Below, one piece after another: positions 35,047-43,526 of a DNA stretch of 64,000 nt (its first letter is position 1; every line of letters begins with the position of its first letter). This DNA is from Oscillospiraceae bacterium (GTDB lineage Bacteria > Bacillota > Clostridia > Oscillospirales > Oscillospiraceae): assembly GCA_017395085.1 (NCBI GenBank), contig JAFPWF010000019.1, positions 62,001-126,000 on the forward strand, written 5' to 3'. A program made the position numbers and the translations under genes. Below the pieces are notes generated by a model. It had not been told where the DNA came from. It saw nothing but the letters and a program-made list of their open reading frames with translations, and made no database searches.

Positions 35047-35232
35047 GTGTCTGAGATTTACGTAAAGGAAAATGAAACTCTGGATAACGCTCTGAAGCGT
35101 TTTAAGCGCAGCTGCGCCAAGTCTGGTGTCCTCGCTGACCTGCGCAAGAAGGAGTATTATCAGAGCCCCAGCGTTAAGCGGCGCAAGAAATCCGAAGCCG
35201 CTCGCAAAAATAAAAATAAGCGCTATTATTAA
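35047..35232 (+). CDS. rpsU: Small ribosomal subunit protein bS21
   Basis: A 61-residue basic protein of the 30S subunit. It starts [28 protein letters not shown] after a GTG start at 35047, with GAGGGAGGG directly upstream. The C-terminal half is strongly basic ([19 protein letters not shown]). It is monocistronic, with a consensus promoter and a terminator at 35244-35285. A longer in-frame reading from 34942 would run through the promoter and is rejected. Confidence 0.96.
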   Translation: MSEIYVKENETLDNALKRFKRSCAKSGVLADLRKKEYYQSPSVKRRKKSEAARKNKNKRYY

Positions 35233-35243
35233 TAGAGCGAAGA

Positions 35244-35285
35244 AAAACCCCGAACCGGGAACAAGCCGGTTCGGGGTTTTCTTTT
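35244..35285. terminator. Intrinsic terminator after rpsU, usable from both sides
   Basis: AAAACCCCGAACCGG (35244-35258) pairs with CCGGTTCGGGGTTTT (35266-35280), then CTTTTTG. The A-rich 5' flank gives a T-run on the minus strand, so it probably also ends the surface-protein gene. Confidence 0.88.
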
Positions 35286-35307
35286 TGTTCTTATTGTCTT
35301 GGCAGTG

Positions 35308-38300
35308 TTACTTGCTGTCGGGATCGGAATCATGCGGCCGGTACCAGCTGCTTGCGGAACTGCTGTGTTTCTGTGCTTCATGCCTTCCTATATACGAAAC
35401 GGCAGGGGAGTCCTGATCGGTAGCCGGGTCAGCGCCGGAGCCGGTCAGGGAGCTCAGAAGTGCATCCGTTTCTTCGAGAATCTTGTCAACGGAGTTCTCA
35501 GGATCAGAAGCAGCGGCTTCCGGAATCTCTTCCGCAGGCTTCGCAGGAACGGCTTCTTCAGTGACAGCTGCAGTTTCCGTAATGTCCGGAACTGTTTCTA
35601 TTTCAGCTGTGGTATTCTCTTCCTTGACAGGAACTTCTTCTGCGGCATTCCTTGATTCAGACTGTACGGTTGTCGTTTCTTGTTGTTTATCTGTAGTTTC
35701 TTGAGGAACAGTTTCAGCGACAACCTGCGCAGGTGTACGGTAATCATCAAGGTTGATGCGGAAGTTGGGCACCAGGTCGATGGAGGGGTCAGCCTCTGCT
35801 TTCTGCGGCTGGCGGTCTGCATCCGCACCAAAGAAAGACTCAAAGTCCATGACGGTGTCAGAGACGGGCTTCTTCTGAACGGGGGTCTTCGGTTTCTGTC
35901 GGCCGAACTGGGCTGCGGCAGTTCTTGCAGTCGCACTGGCTGCGGAACCTCGGCTTGCTGCAGTAGATTTAGCGGATCTGCCGTTCTGTCCGCCTGTCGG
36001 AACAGGCGTTTTTCTATTGTGTTTCGGAGAACGCTTCAGGAAGAAGTAGGCGACGGCCACGGCAATCGCTGCCGCTGCCAGCAGGATAATCCACAGGGCT
36101 GAACTTGTGCCGTCCGAGGTCTTCGGCGCTTTCGCCACATTGAACGTTCCGTCTGCCTGCCTGGAAGTGGACACGATCGAGTAATTGTGGTTGCCGGTTT
36201 TGAGACCCTGGATGTATGATGCCTTCAAAGTGATGACAGTACTGCCTTCCTTCACGGTATAGCTGTCAGTCGGAACCTTCCGCCCATCAATCAGTAGATA
36301 CTGGAATTCGGAATACGGCGCATCGGAACGGATCGTGTAAGTATTGCCGTAATAGGCGGTGTTGGTGACGGAATTTGCGCTGGTTCCGCCGGAAGCAGTG
36401 CGGATGGTAAGGGTGCCGTCTTCCGTGGTAATCTCATAGTTTGAGGTTACATCCGTGGTTCCGGAAGTGATTTTGATATTGGAAACCTTCTTCACATACA
36501 CGCCCACGTCGACCGGACCGTTCTTAATGCTGTTGCCATTGCTGTCGTAAACCTCGTAGTCGGCGCTGAGCTTGTGGTCGGAATTGGCCAGGGCGGTGGA
36601 TTTGACGCTCTTGTTGCTCAGTGCTTTCCCGTCATAGGTTTTTGAATCCGAAACGGCTGTCAGCGTCAGCGGGAACTTGGTCACCGTAAGTTTGCCGGGC
36701 ACGTACGTGATGCTGTATTTGCTGCTGTCAACTGCAGCACCGGAGGAGGTTTTAATGACTGCGGACTGGATTTCGTTGGCCTGGGTACCAACATTGGTGA
36801 TCGTCGAGGTGGTTTTGAAGGTAACCTTATCGACTTTGTCGCCGTCGACCAGTCCGCTGACCGTGTATTCATTCATTGTATGGGGATTTCCGTCATACAC
36901 AAAGCTGCCGGATTTTGCAGTGATCGTGATGTATACCTTGCTCTGGGGCTGTGTCTGGTTGTTGATGTTTATGGTGATATAACCGTCAACGGTATGGATG
37001 GAATAATTGTCGGTGACATCATGGTTGCTGCCGTCGAGAACCTGCAGCTTGTTCAGGTCGATCCAGGTCTGAAAGCCCGAAGTGCCTTTGCCCTGAACGA
37101 AATCGCCGGACAGCTTGTGGTCACTGGCAAGGTTATCAACTTTGTAGCCGTATTTGTACTCGTGATCGGGGGATTCCAGCTTCGAAGCTGTAATTTCACC
37201 GCCGTTGGAAGTCAGGGAACCCGATATCGCGGTGACCGTGATGCTGCGGGCGTTGACTTTCAGGGTTGCTGGGTGCGAAGTCACCTGGTATTTTTCCTTG
37301 GGGACGGGCTGGTTGTCCTTAGTGACGATTTCAACCGTCTGAATATCATTGGTTGCTGTACCGACGTTGGTGATGACGGCGGTTGGTTTGAAGTTGACTT
37401 TGGAGATCTTATCACCGTCCACGAGGCCGCTGACTTCATAATCGGGCTGGTAGTGCGGCTTCCCGTCGTAAGTCCAGGTCCCAGACTTCAGTGTGATGAC
37501 GACGTCGTGCACAGTGGGTTCTGTAATGGTTACGCGGCCGGGTTTCGTGGTGATGCTGTAGTTGGCTGTGACTTCTGTCGCAGAATTCTTGACCCGGATG
37601 CTGATCTTGTTCGAGTCAATCCCGGTGTCAAAACTGGTTCTGCCGTGTCCGGTCACAAAGTCGCCGACCAGTTCGTGGCTTTCCAGCAGGCCTTCCACAC
37701 GATAACCGTTCCGGTAAACACCGTCTGTTGTACTGAGCTGGGAAGCGGTTTTTTCTTCTCCGTTGGTACTGATTGTGGTTGTGATGGCGGTGACCGTCAG
37801 GTTGCGCTGATTCACGGTCAGAGTACCCGGTCGGGAGGTCACTCGGTATTTCCCTTCAGGAACCGGAGCGCCGTCTTTGGTGACAAACTCTACAGTATCG
37901 ATATCGTTTGACTCAGTTCCCACATTGGTAATGACCGCGGTAGACTTGTAATTGACTTTGAAAACCTTGTCACCGTCTACCAGACCTGTGATCTCATAAT
38001 CAGGCTGACGGTGTGCGGTTCCGTCATAGGTCCAGGTTCCAGACTTCAGCGTGATTGTCACATTGTATGTGGATGCAGGAGGAGTGACATTGTTGATAGT
38101 TACCTGGCCGGGCTCGGTTTTGAGCGCATAATAAGATGTGACATCTTCGTCCGAATTCACATCACGGACGATGAGCGCATTTTCATTGATGCTGGTATCA
38201 AAAGTGGTCGTGCCTCGCCCAGTGACAAAGTCACCAGCCAGTTCATGACCGGTAAGCAGGCCTTCTGCATGATATCCGTTTAGATAGAAACCGTCCTGCG

Positions 38301-39483
38301 TGGTGATTTGGGAGGCGATCTTCTCTTCTCCGTTTGTTGCCAACGTGCACTTGACGGCTTTGACGGTCAAGCTACGCGGATTCACGGTAAGCGTGCCATT
38401 GGCAGTTGTAAATTTCGAAAGGATCGTCGGGTCCGTAACCACATTGTCCTCTGAGTCTGTCACAGCGAAGGATTTGACAACGTTTGCCGTAGGATTGCCT
38501 GGCTCGGTAACGTAACCTTCAACTAAGACGTCTTTCAGTTTGTAGCCATATTCTTCGGGGTTCGGATTTGCAGTATAACTGTTCTTTTGGAGCGGAGTTC
38601 CGTCGTATTCTTTTTCGGCGTTATCCGCAGTAATTGTAATCACAGGGAGTACAACAGGAGTGGGTTTCTCGGCAGGAATCCATTGCGCCTCAAGTGTCAC
38701 ATCCATATATGGCTGGATGCGCTGATCAGAAGACACGAGAATGTACGAGCCGTTTTTATAGATCATTTTGAATCCGTTAAAAGCTTTTGCTTGATCTAGG
38801 GCAGCCGATCTGGCGGCGTCTGTAACGGAATAAACGGTATGGTCACTTTGCTGAAAACTGTAAGACTCTGAATCAATCAGTTTTGCACTGCCTAAATCGA
38901 TGACAGGATTATAGGTGATTACAGGGACGTCCGTAGGGAGAACATCGCAGGTAACATACAGAATATAATCCGTAGCGGGCCCGCCGGACAGCCATTTGCT
39001 GTCCAGCCATCCTGCTTCGGCGTTTTTCGGAAGAAGATCCTTGAAAGAAAGCGAGAGAACCGGGGTTCCGTTTTGATTTAGAGCCTGTGCGGCAGTTGTC
39101 AGTCTCTCTTCGGATTTTTCCGTAGAATCGCCACTGGCCAGCGCCAGGTCGGAGATGAAATATCCAGCTGGGGGAGAGATGATAAGCTTTGCATCGGAAG
39201 TAAAAAGAGGCAGGAATTTAACCTGTTCACCTTCTGTGAGCTCGTCTTCTATCGCGTTGATAACAATGGATACTTCCGGTTTTTCACGTTGATAATTCTC
39301 GTCGGCTGCTAAAGCAGCTTTATCTTCTTCTGTCATGCCGTCAAAAGATGCTGTGAACGCAAAGGTGTTATCGTCCCCAATTTGCACCGGGGGATCGTTG
39401 TCGGCAAAGGCACTTCCACCCAAAACGGAGAACAGTAGTGCAGCTAGCAATAGAAGGCCGCACAGTCTTACAATCTTTTTCAT
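35308..39483 (-). CDS. Large MBG-repeat surface protein with transmembrane anchor and long cytoplasmic tail
   Basis: A 1391-residue secreted/anchored protein. Residues 1-27 are a signal peptide ending GSAFA. The ectodomain (to ~1125) contains MBG-like beta modules (KEYDGTPL, TWTYDGTAH, KTYDGKAL) and three long repeats of ~190 residues. At ~1117 the sequence APKTSDGTSS precedes a transmembrane helix (ALWIILLAAAAIAVAVAYFFL, ~1128-1148). This looks like a sortase sorting signal but lacks LPxTG. The basic stop-transfer is followed by ~240 cytoplasmic residues rich in Glu, Thr and Pro rather than an end of chain. ATG 39483 has AGAGGTGA upstream. It is divergent from a class B sortase. Adhesion or envelope function is inferred. 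Confidence 0.87.
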   Translation of the reverse strand: MKKIVRLCGLLLLAALLFSVLGGSAFADNDPPVQIGDDNTFAFTASFDGMTEEDKAALAADENYQREKPEVSIVINAIEDELTEGEQVKFLPLFTSDAKLIISPPAGYFISDLALASGDSTEKSEERLTTAAQALNQNGTPVLSLSFKDLLPKNAEAGWLDSKWLSGGPATDYILYVTCDVLPTDVPVITYNPVIDLGSAKLIDSESYSFQQSDHTVYSVTDAARSAALDQAKAFNGFKMIYKNGSYILVSSDQRIQPYMDVTLEAQWIPAEKPTPVVLPVITITADNAEKEYDGTPLQKNSYTANPNPEEYGYKLKDVLVEGYVTEPGNPTANVVKSFAVTDSEDNVVTDPTILSKFTTANGTLTVNPRSLTVKAVKCTLATNGEEKIASQITTQDGFYLNGYHAEGLLTGHELAGDFVTGRGTTTFDTSINENALIVRDVNSDEDVTSYYALKTEPGQVTINNVTPPASTYNVTITLKSGTWTYDGTAHRQPDYEITGLVDGDKVFKVNYKSTAVITNVGTESNDIDTVEFVTKDGAPVPEGKYRVTSRPGTLTVNQRNLTVTAITTTISTNGEEKTASQLSTTDGVYRNGYRVEGLLESHELVGDFVTGHGRTSFDTGIDSNKISIRVKNSATEVTANYSITTKPGRVTITEPTVHDVVITLKSGTWTYDGKPHYQPDYEVSGLVDGDKISKVNFKPTAVITNVGTATNDIQTVEIVTKDNQPVPKEKYQVTSHPATLKVNARSITVTAISGSLTSNGGEITASKLESPDHEYKYGYKVDNLASDHKLSGDFVQGKGTSGFQTWIDLNKLQVLDGSNHDVTDNYSIHTVDGYITININNQTQPQSKVYITITAKSGSFVYDGNPHTMNEYTVSGLVDGDKVDKVTFKTTSTITNVGTQANEIQSAVIKTSSGAAVDSSKYSITYVPGKLTVTKFPLTLTAVSDSKTYDGKALSNKSVKSTALANSDHKLSADYEVYDSNGNSIKNGPVDVGVYVKKVSNIKITSGTTDVTSNYEITTEDGTLTIRTASGGTSANSVTNTAYYGNTYTIRSDAPYSEFQYLLIDGRKVPTDSYTVKEGSTVITLKASYIQGLKTGNHNYSIVSTSRQADGTFNVAKAPKTSDGTSSALWIILLAAAAIAVAVAYFFLKRSPKHNRKTPVPTGGQNGRSAKSTAASRGSAASATARTAAAQFGRQKPKTPVQKKPVSDTVMDFESFFGADADRQPQKAEADPSIDLVPNFRINLDDYRTPAQVVAETVPQETTDKQQETTTVQSESRNAAEEVPVKEENTTAEIETVPDITETAAVTEEAVPAKPAEEIPEAAASDPENSVDKILEETDALLSSLTGSGADPATDQDSPAVSYIGRHEAQKHSSSASSWYRPHDSDPDSK
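36690..38340 (-). repeat. Three tandem ~190-codon repeats within the surface-protein gene
   Basis: The coding block GLVDGDK recurs at about 36835, 37411 and 37967 (periods ~575 and ~556 nt). Flanking sequence is shared: TWTYDG, AVITNVGT, LTVTAI..., TASQL, GDFV.G.G. The copies are alike but not identical, so they arose by duplication and then diverged. Confidence 0.8.
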
Positions 39484-39565
39484 AAGAATCACCTCTTGAT
39501 GTGATTTAGAATAAGGAATCATCGCCGCACAACAGCGATGTAAGTACTCATCTCAATCTGGAACC

Positions 39566-39594
39566 ATCATACACTGCCAATTCTTAAATCGCAA
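39566..39594 (-). promoter_or_regulatory. Probable promoter of the surface-protein gene
   Basis: Minus strand TTGCGA (39594-39589), 17-bp spacer, TATGAT (39571-39566). Confidence 0.6.
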
Positions 39595-39616
39595 CTTAAG
39601 AAGTATTAAATCGCAA
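39581..39616. promoter_or_regulatory. Operator-like direct and inverted repeats between the surface-protein and sortase genes
   Basis: TTAAATCGCAA occurs at 39584-39594 and again at 39606-39616, offset by 22 bp (two helical turns). An overlapping inverted repeat TTCTTAA (39581-39587)/TTAAGAA (39596-39602) is present. The first copy covers the -35 of the surface-protein promoter. The binding protein is unknown. Confidence 0.6.
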
Positions 39617-39704
39617 GAAGAAAAGCATAATTGGACTGTGTTCAGCACTTTTGGAAAATTGAAAAATGAACGGGTTTCTTTTTTCAGTTTTAAGAATTGT
39701 TCAC

Positions 39705-39733
39705 TTTACATTTCAGGGAAAAGGGTGTATACT
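39705..39733 (+). promoter_or_regulatory. Promoter of the sortase gene
   Basis: TTTACA (39705-39710), 17-bp spacer, TATACT (39728-39733). Confidence 0.75.
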
Positions 39734-39772
39734 GCAAAAAGTGACAATACGATTACGAACGGAGACAAAATT

Positions 39773-40690
39773 ATGAAATCGGCGAAACAAATTTTGTGGA
39801 AGGGCCTGCTCGTGGTACTGCTCGGCGTATTCCTGGGTGTTTTCATCTTTGCGGCGTACCAGCTTTACTATACCTTCAACGGCTATCGTCAGGCTACGAA
39901 AAAATATAACAGCCTAAACGAGCAGTACGTCAGTACGCAGCCAGAAGCCACGCCGACACCTGATGTAACGGAGAAACCGGAAGAAACTCCGGAGGTATTC
40001 ACTGCTCCGATCACGATTGATTTTGACGGCCTGAAAGAGAGAAATAAAGATATCGCCGGCTGGATCTACTGCCCGGACACGCCCATCAGCTATCCCGTGG
40101 TAAGGGGTGCGGACAATGATTATTACCTGTACCATAGTTTCGACGGCGACCTGAATCAGAGCGGGACCATATTTATGGACATGGTTTGCGAAGTGGATCT
40201 GAGCCAGGATAATACCATTCTCTACGGGCATCACATGAATAACCGCGGTATGTTTGCCAGCTTGGAAGACTATCGGCAGGAAGGCTATCTGGAAGAACAT
40301 CCGATTTTCTATTATCTCACTCCGGATGAAACCTATGTTCTTCCAATCTTCTCCATGTTCTTGACTGGCGGAGACTCCGACGTCTATGCTTTTAATTTTG
40401 CAACAGATGATGAATACACGAAGTTCCTGGAAAGCATGACAGCGCGTTCCAATTACGATACCGGAATTGATGTGACTTCGGACGACCACATTATGACGCT
40501 CTCCACCTGCGCTTATGACTACGACGATGCGCGTTATGTGGTCCTCTGTAAGATCGTTCCGATTAGTGAAGCGGGAAGCATCCTGAAACCGGCGCAGGAA
40601 AAACCGGCAGAAGCGACACAGACTGCTGAAGCACCGGCGGAGAATACGTCCGGGGAAGGGACAGCGGCACAGATCACTGTGGCAGAGTAA
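39773..40690 (+). CDS. srtB: Class B sortase
   Basis: Membrane-bound transpeptidase that attaches surface proteins to peptidoglycan. Residues ~8-30 are a signal anchor (LWKGLLVVLLGVFLGVFIFAAYQL). A Pro/Thr/Glu-rich linker then leads to the catalytic domain from ~80 (IAGWIYCPDTPISYPVV). The catalytic His is in LYGHHM (~153), Cys in TLSTCAYDY (~246) and Arg in DARYVVLCK (~254), the class B TLxTC form. The C-terminus carries an unusual ~45-residue Ala/Glu/Pro-rich tail. Length 305 residues. ATG 39773 has GGAG 8 nt upstream. Divergent from the surface protein, its possible substrate. Confidence 0.93.
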   Translation: MKSAKQILWKGLLVVLLGVFLGVFIFAAYQLYYTFNGYRQATKKYNSLNEQYVSTQPEATPTPDVTEKPEETPEVFTAPITIDFDGLKERNKDIAGWIYCPDTPISYPVVRGADNDYYLYHSFDGDLNQSGTIFMDMVCEVDLSQDNTILYGHHMNNRGMFASLEDYRQEGYLEEHPIFYYLTPDETYVLPIFSMFLTGGDSDVYAFNFATDDEYTKFLESMTARSNYDTGIDVTSDDHIMTLSTCAYDYDDARYVVLCKIVPISEAGSILKPAQEKPAEATQTAEAPAENTSGEGTAAQITVAE

Positions 40691-40715
40691 AACGATTACT
40701 GAATATAGATACGGT

Positions 40716-40750
40716 ATCCCGGCTGCTCTCACGGCGGCCGGGATGTTTTC
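40716..40750 (+). terminator. Intrinsic terminator after srtB
   Basis: ATCCCGGC (40716-40723) pairs with GCCGGGAT (40737-40744), followed by GTTTTC. Confidence 0.75.
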
Positions 40751-40753
40751 TTG

Positions 40754-40783
40754 TTGCCTGCAATCTGCATTGCGTGATATAAT
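40754..40783 (+). promoter_or_regulatory. Extended -10 promoter of the HAD gene
   Basis: TTGCCT (40754-40759), 18-bp spacer, TATAAT (40778-40783) with TGA extended element (40775-40777). Confidence 0.65.
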
Positions 40784-40809
40784 CGCATATCGTCTGCAGA
40801 GGAGAATTC

Positions 40810-41460
40810 ATGAAAGCCTTTATTTTTGACATGGACGGAGTTATTTTCGACTCAGAGCGCCTGTATATTGACTGCTGCATTGAAATAGCGGAGAAACTCG
40901 GCATGGACCATATCGTGGAGACCTGCCACCGCTGCATCGGAGTGACGACTGAGGTAACCGAAGCAATTCTTCTCGAAACCTACCGGGATATAGATCTTGT
41001 GAACCGATTCCGAGAACAGTCGATAGCCCTTGTCCGCAGTAAAATCGATTCCGGCCTTCTCGAGATGAAGCCTGGGGTACGGGAACTGTTGAACAGTCTG
41101 TGTGAAAGAGGATGCCGTATAGCAATCGCATCCTCAACACGCACGGACATCGTGGAAAACGAACTTGCTGATGCAGGACTGAGAGGTTATTTCTCCGCTG
41201 TTGTCGGGGGAGATCAGGCACAGCGCAGCAAACCGAATCCGGATATATTTCTGAAAGCAGCGGAATTGCTGGGCGAAAAACCCGGAAACTGTGTCGTCAT
41301 TGAAGATTCATTTAACGGGATCAGGGCTGCGAAAGCGGCTGGAATGACGGCAATAATGGTTCCGGATCAACTTGTGCCAGATGAAGAAATACGCAGGCTT
41401 GCAGATTTTGTCCTTCCGTCACTTCTGGTTGTAAAAGAGCGAATTGAGAGCTGCAACTAA
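40810..41460 (+). CDS. HAD-superfamily phosphatase, beta-phosphoglucomutase-like subfamily
   Basis: A 216-residue cytoplasmic hydrolase. Motif I FDMDGVIFDSE (nucleophile Asp at residue 8, acid/base Asp at 10) is followed by a helical cap. Motif II is IASSTRTD, motif III includes the Lys of RSKPNPDIFL, and motif IV is VVIEDSFNGIRAAKAAGM. This pattern is that of PgmB-like sugar-phosphate phosphatases or mutases; the substrate is unknown. It has its own promoter, and ATG 40810 follows GCAGAGGAG. It is followed by a terminator shared with the convergent dehydrogenase gene. Confidence 0.9.
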   Translation: MKAFIFDMDGVIFDSERLYIDCCIEIAEKLGMDHIVETCHRCIGVTTEVTEAILLETYRDIDLVNRFREQSIALVRSKIDSGLLEMKPGVRELLNSLCERGCRIAIASSTRTDIVENELADAGLRGYFSAVVGGDQAQRSKPNPDIFLKAAELLGEKPGNCVVIEDSFNGIRAAKAAGMTAIMVPDQLVPDEEIRRLADFVLPSLLVVKERIESCN

Positions 41461-41500
41461 AAGCAAAAACCATCGGTTCCCCGATGGTTTTTTGCTTTAT
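41461..41500. terminator. Bidirectional terminator between HAD and dehydrogenase genes
   Basis: AAGCAAAAACCATCGG (41461-41476) pairs with CCGATGGTTTTTTGCTT (from 41481). The T-runs on both sides make it work in both directions. Confidence 0.85.
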
Positions 41501-41511
41501 CGTGATGCGGA

Positions 41512-42468
41512 TCACCGCTTGTATCCGGTTTCAAAATCAACCACGTTCCGGTATTCTTCACCTTTCAGCCAATGTGCCAAGTTTTCACAGGCAATGTCAA
41601 CAATACACTCGAAAGTGTGCGGCAGGTGGTAGCCACCCGCAACATGCGGGGTTATGACAATGTTCTCCTGCAGCCAGAGCGGGTGATCCGCAGGAAGAGG
41701 TTCAGGTTCTGTCACATCAACGGCCGCTCCGGAGATCTCACCATCCTGCAGGGCTTTAAGAAGGACGTCGCTCTCGACAGCATTCCCGCGACCGCAGTTG
41801 ATAAACAGTGCGCTTTTCTTCATCAGACAGAAGCGTTCTGAAGTGTAAAAGTGCACGGTTCCTTTGGTGCTCGGAAGGATGGAAAACACGACGTCTGCCC
41901 TGGGAAGAACGGAATCGACTTCATCCGTCTGTACCAGTTCGTCAATACCGTCCGGGCAGCTGCCCGGGCGGCGCTTTACGCCGATGATATAGGCGCCCAT
42001 GGCTTTCATGATTCTTGCATATTGAAGCCCGATTTCACCAAGTCCCACTACAAGAACGACTGAGCCGACGGGAGAGCTTACGGTTCCGCAATCCTTCCAA
42101 AGGCTTTTCTTCTGCACATCGCGGTAAAGATGGAGCTTTTTCATCAGCATCAGCGTCAGCGCAACCGCATGTTCCGATACGGTGCGGTTGTAGGCGCCGG
42201 TTGCGTTGCAGAGCACAGTTGATTCGGAGAGAAGGCCGGGCGCAAGATAGGCGTCCGCTCCGGCGGATTCAAGCTGCAACAGTTCCAGATGTTCAGAACC
42301 CCGGATCATTTTCGCCGGGACATTGCCGATGATTACGTTTGCTTCGGAAACCTGTTCTTCAGTTACCTCTCTGCCAGGAACAAACAGGACGTTGCAGCCT
42401 TGTGCTGCCTCGCAGATTCTTGACTGATGTGTCTCCTTAACGGGCAGAGTCACTAACACGTTTTTCAT
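41512..42468 (-). CDS. NAD-dependent D-2-hydroxyacid dehydrogenase
   Basis: A 318-residue oxidoreductase that interconverts a 2-keto acid and a D-2-hydroxy acid. The Rossmann motif VVLVVGLGEIGLQYARIMKAMG is near residue 140. The substrate/NAD Arg lies in INCGRGNAVESDVLLKAL, the Glu in DVTEPEPLPADHPLW, and the catalytic His in NIVITPHVAGG. The N-terminus MKNVLVTLPV with ATG 42468 is supported by TTGGAGTGAT upstream; the longer open frame to 42720 has no homology-like content. It is related to the phosphoglycerate/glyoxylate-hydroxypyruvate reductase group. Substrate not determinable. Confidence 0.9.
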   Translation of the reverse strand: MKNVLVTLPVKETHQSRICEAAQGCNVLFVPGREVTEEQVSEANVIIGNVPAKMIRGSEHLELLQLESAGADAYLAPGLLSESTVLCNATGAYNRTVSEHAVALTLMLMKKLHLYRDVQKKSLWKDCGTVSSPVGSVVLVVGLGEIGLQYARIMKAMGAYIIGVKRRPGSCPDGIDELVQTDEVDSVLPRADVVFSILPSTKGTVHFYTSERFCLMKKSALFINCGRGNAVESDVLLKALQDGEISGAAVDVTEPEPLPADHPLWLQENIVITPHVAGGYHLPHTFECIVDIACENLAHWLKGEEYRNVVDFETGYKR

Positions 42469-42579
42469 ACAGATCACTCCAATTTGATGCTGTTTTGCTA
42501 TAATGTTTATCTTGGCTGGGCAATATAATACTATGATACCATGCGGACGGAGTATTTGACAATGAAAAATGAAATGCTC

Positions 42580-42609
42580 TTGCCCGGAGTACAGGATCTG
42601 TGATACAAT
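42580..42609 (+). promoter_or_regulatory. Extended -10 promoter of the zinc-ribbon gene
   Basis: TTGCCC (42580-42585), 18-bp spacer, TACAAT (42604-42609) preceded by TGA. Confidence 0.55.
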
Positions 42610-42649
42610 CCTCAAAAAGAGAAAGAACTGAGACAGAGGTGAGCTTAGT

Positions 42650-42994
42650 ATGCTGAAGATCGATTGCGGAAACTGCGGAAGCAATAACGTGGTGCTGGAA
42701 GACGGCGTATATCGCTGCAAATCCTGCGGGAAAAAGTATGCGGTTGCCGAAGCGGAGCAAAGAAACCTTGACCTGCAGAAATGGGGTCAGATGAGAAAAC
42801 TTCAAATCATTCTCCTTGCAGCCTGCTTTGTGTTCCTGGTCATAGCAACTCTCCTTCTGCCCGGATATGCCAGCGAAGGAAGTCATGCCGCTTTGATCAT
42901 CTCGGCGACATGCATCTGCCTTGCGCTCTTTATTGCCGCTATTATTGCGAGAATCCGTTTCGGACAAATCCGGAAAAAACTGTACAAGCGGTAA
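42650..42994 (+). CDS. Small zinc-ribbon membrane protein
   Basis: A 114-residue protein, function unknown. The N-terminal zinc ribbon is CGNCGSNNVVLEDGVYRCKSCGKKY (two CxxC knuckles, residues ~6-29). It is followed by a short charged linker and two transmembrane segments (IILLAACFVFLVIATLLL and IISATCICLALFIAAIIARI), with a basic C-terminus (RKKLYKR). ATG 42650 follows GAGGTGAGC. It has its own promoter and terminator. The ribbon would face the cytoplasm if the positive-inside rule holds. Confidence 0.75.
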   Translation: MLKIDCGNCGSNNVVLEDGVYRCKSCGKKYAVAEAEQRNLDLQKWGQMRKLQIILLAACFVFLVIATLLLPGYASEGSHAALIISATCICLALFIAAIIARIRFGQIRKKLYKR

Positions 42995-43012
42995 ACCATC
43001 GATGATACAAGA

Positions 43013-43043
43013 AAGAAGGATCGCCTTGGCGATCCTTCTTTTG
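43013..43043. terminator. Terminator between zinc-ribbon gene and convergent acetyltransferase gene
   Basis: AAGAAGGATCGCC (43013-43025) is complementary to GGCGATCCTTCTT (43028-43040), then TTG. It abuts the acetyltransferase stop codon. Confidence 0.78.
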
Positions 43044-43526
43044 TCATACTGGGTCTGAACTGCCCAGTTCGAGCAACGTATTACCGGTAATCCGGTATAC
43101 CGTCCATTCGTCCATCGGAACAGCGCCGAGGGAGTGGTAGAACTCGATACTCGGGGTGTTCCAGTCGAGGCACCACCACTCCAGCCGGCCGCAGCCGCGT
43201 TCCACTGCGATGCGGGCGAGAGTTTGAATCAGCCCTTTGCCGTAGCCTTTCCCGCGGTACTCGGGCAGGACAAACAGATCTTCGAGATAAATGCCCGCTC
43301 TGCCGAGAAAGGTCGAAAAGTTGTGGAAGAACAGGGCAAAGCCTGTTTCCTTGCCGTCTTCCAGGGCGAATATAACCTCAGCCTTCCTCTTTTCAAAAAT
43401 CCACTCCTGAAGGAGGGCCTCGGTTGCAACGACCTCGTCGGCCATATGCTCATACTCCGCCAGACTGCGGATGAAGTACAGGATCAATGAAACATCCTGT
43501 TCGGTAGCATAGCGATAGTTGATCAT
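43044..43526 (-). CDS. GNAT acetyltransferase of the SSAT/thialysine acetyltransferase type
   Basis: A 160-residue acetyl-CoA-dependent N-acetyltransferase. The segment FALFFHNFSTFLGRAGIYLEDLFVLPEYRGKGYGKGLI includes the acetyl-CoA loop (RGKGYG) and the IYLEDLFV strand that is typical of diamine/thialysine acetyltransferases (SSAT1/SSAT2). WCLDWNTPSIEFYHSLGAVPMDEWTVYRI follows. Eukaryotic SSAT2-type enzymes acetylate the lysine analogue thialysine. The gene is the last of a lysine-riboswitch operon, and its ATG overlaps the preceding stop by one base (TAATG), which supports a lysine-like amine substrate. The substrate assignment is an inference. Confidence 0.88.
   Translation of the reverse strand: MINYRYATEQDVSLILYFIRSLAEYEHMADEVVATEALLQEWIFEKRKAEVIFALEDGKETGFALFFHNFSTFLGRAGIYLEDLFVLPEYRGKGYGKGLIQTLARIAVERGCGRLEWWCLDWNTPSIEFYHSLGAVPMDEWTVYRITGNTLLELGSSDPV

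Noticed and set aside
36690-38340. Regularly spaced repeats suggesting a CRISPR-like array
   Set aside because: The repeats are ~560 nt, diverged and in frame with protein modules; they encode MBG-type domains.
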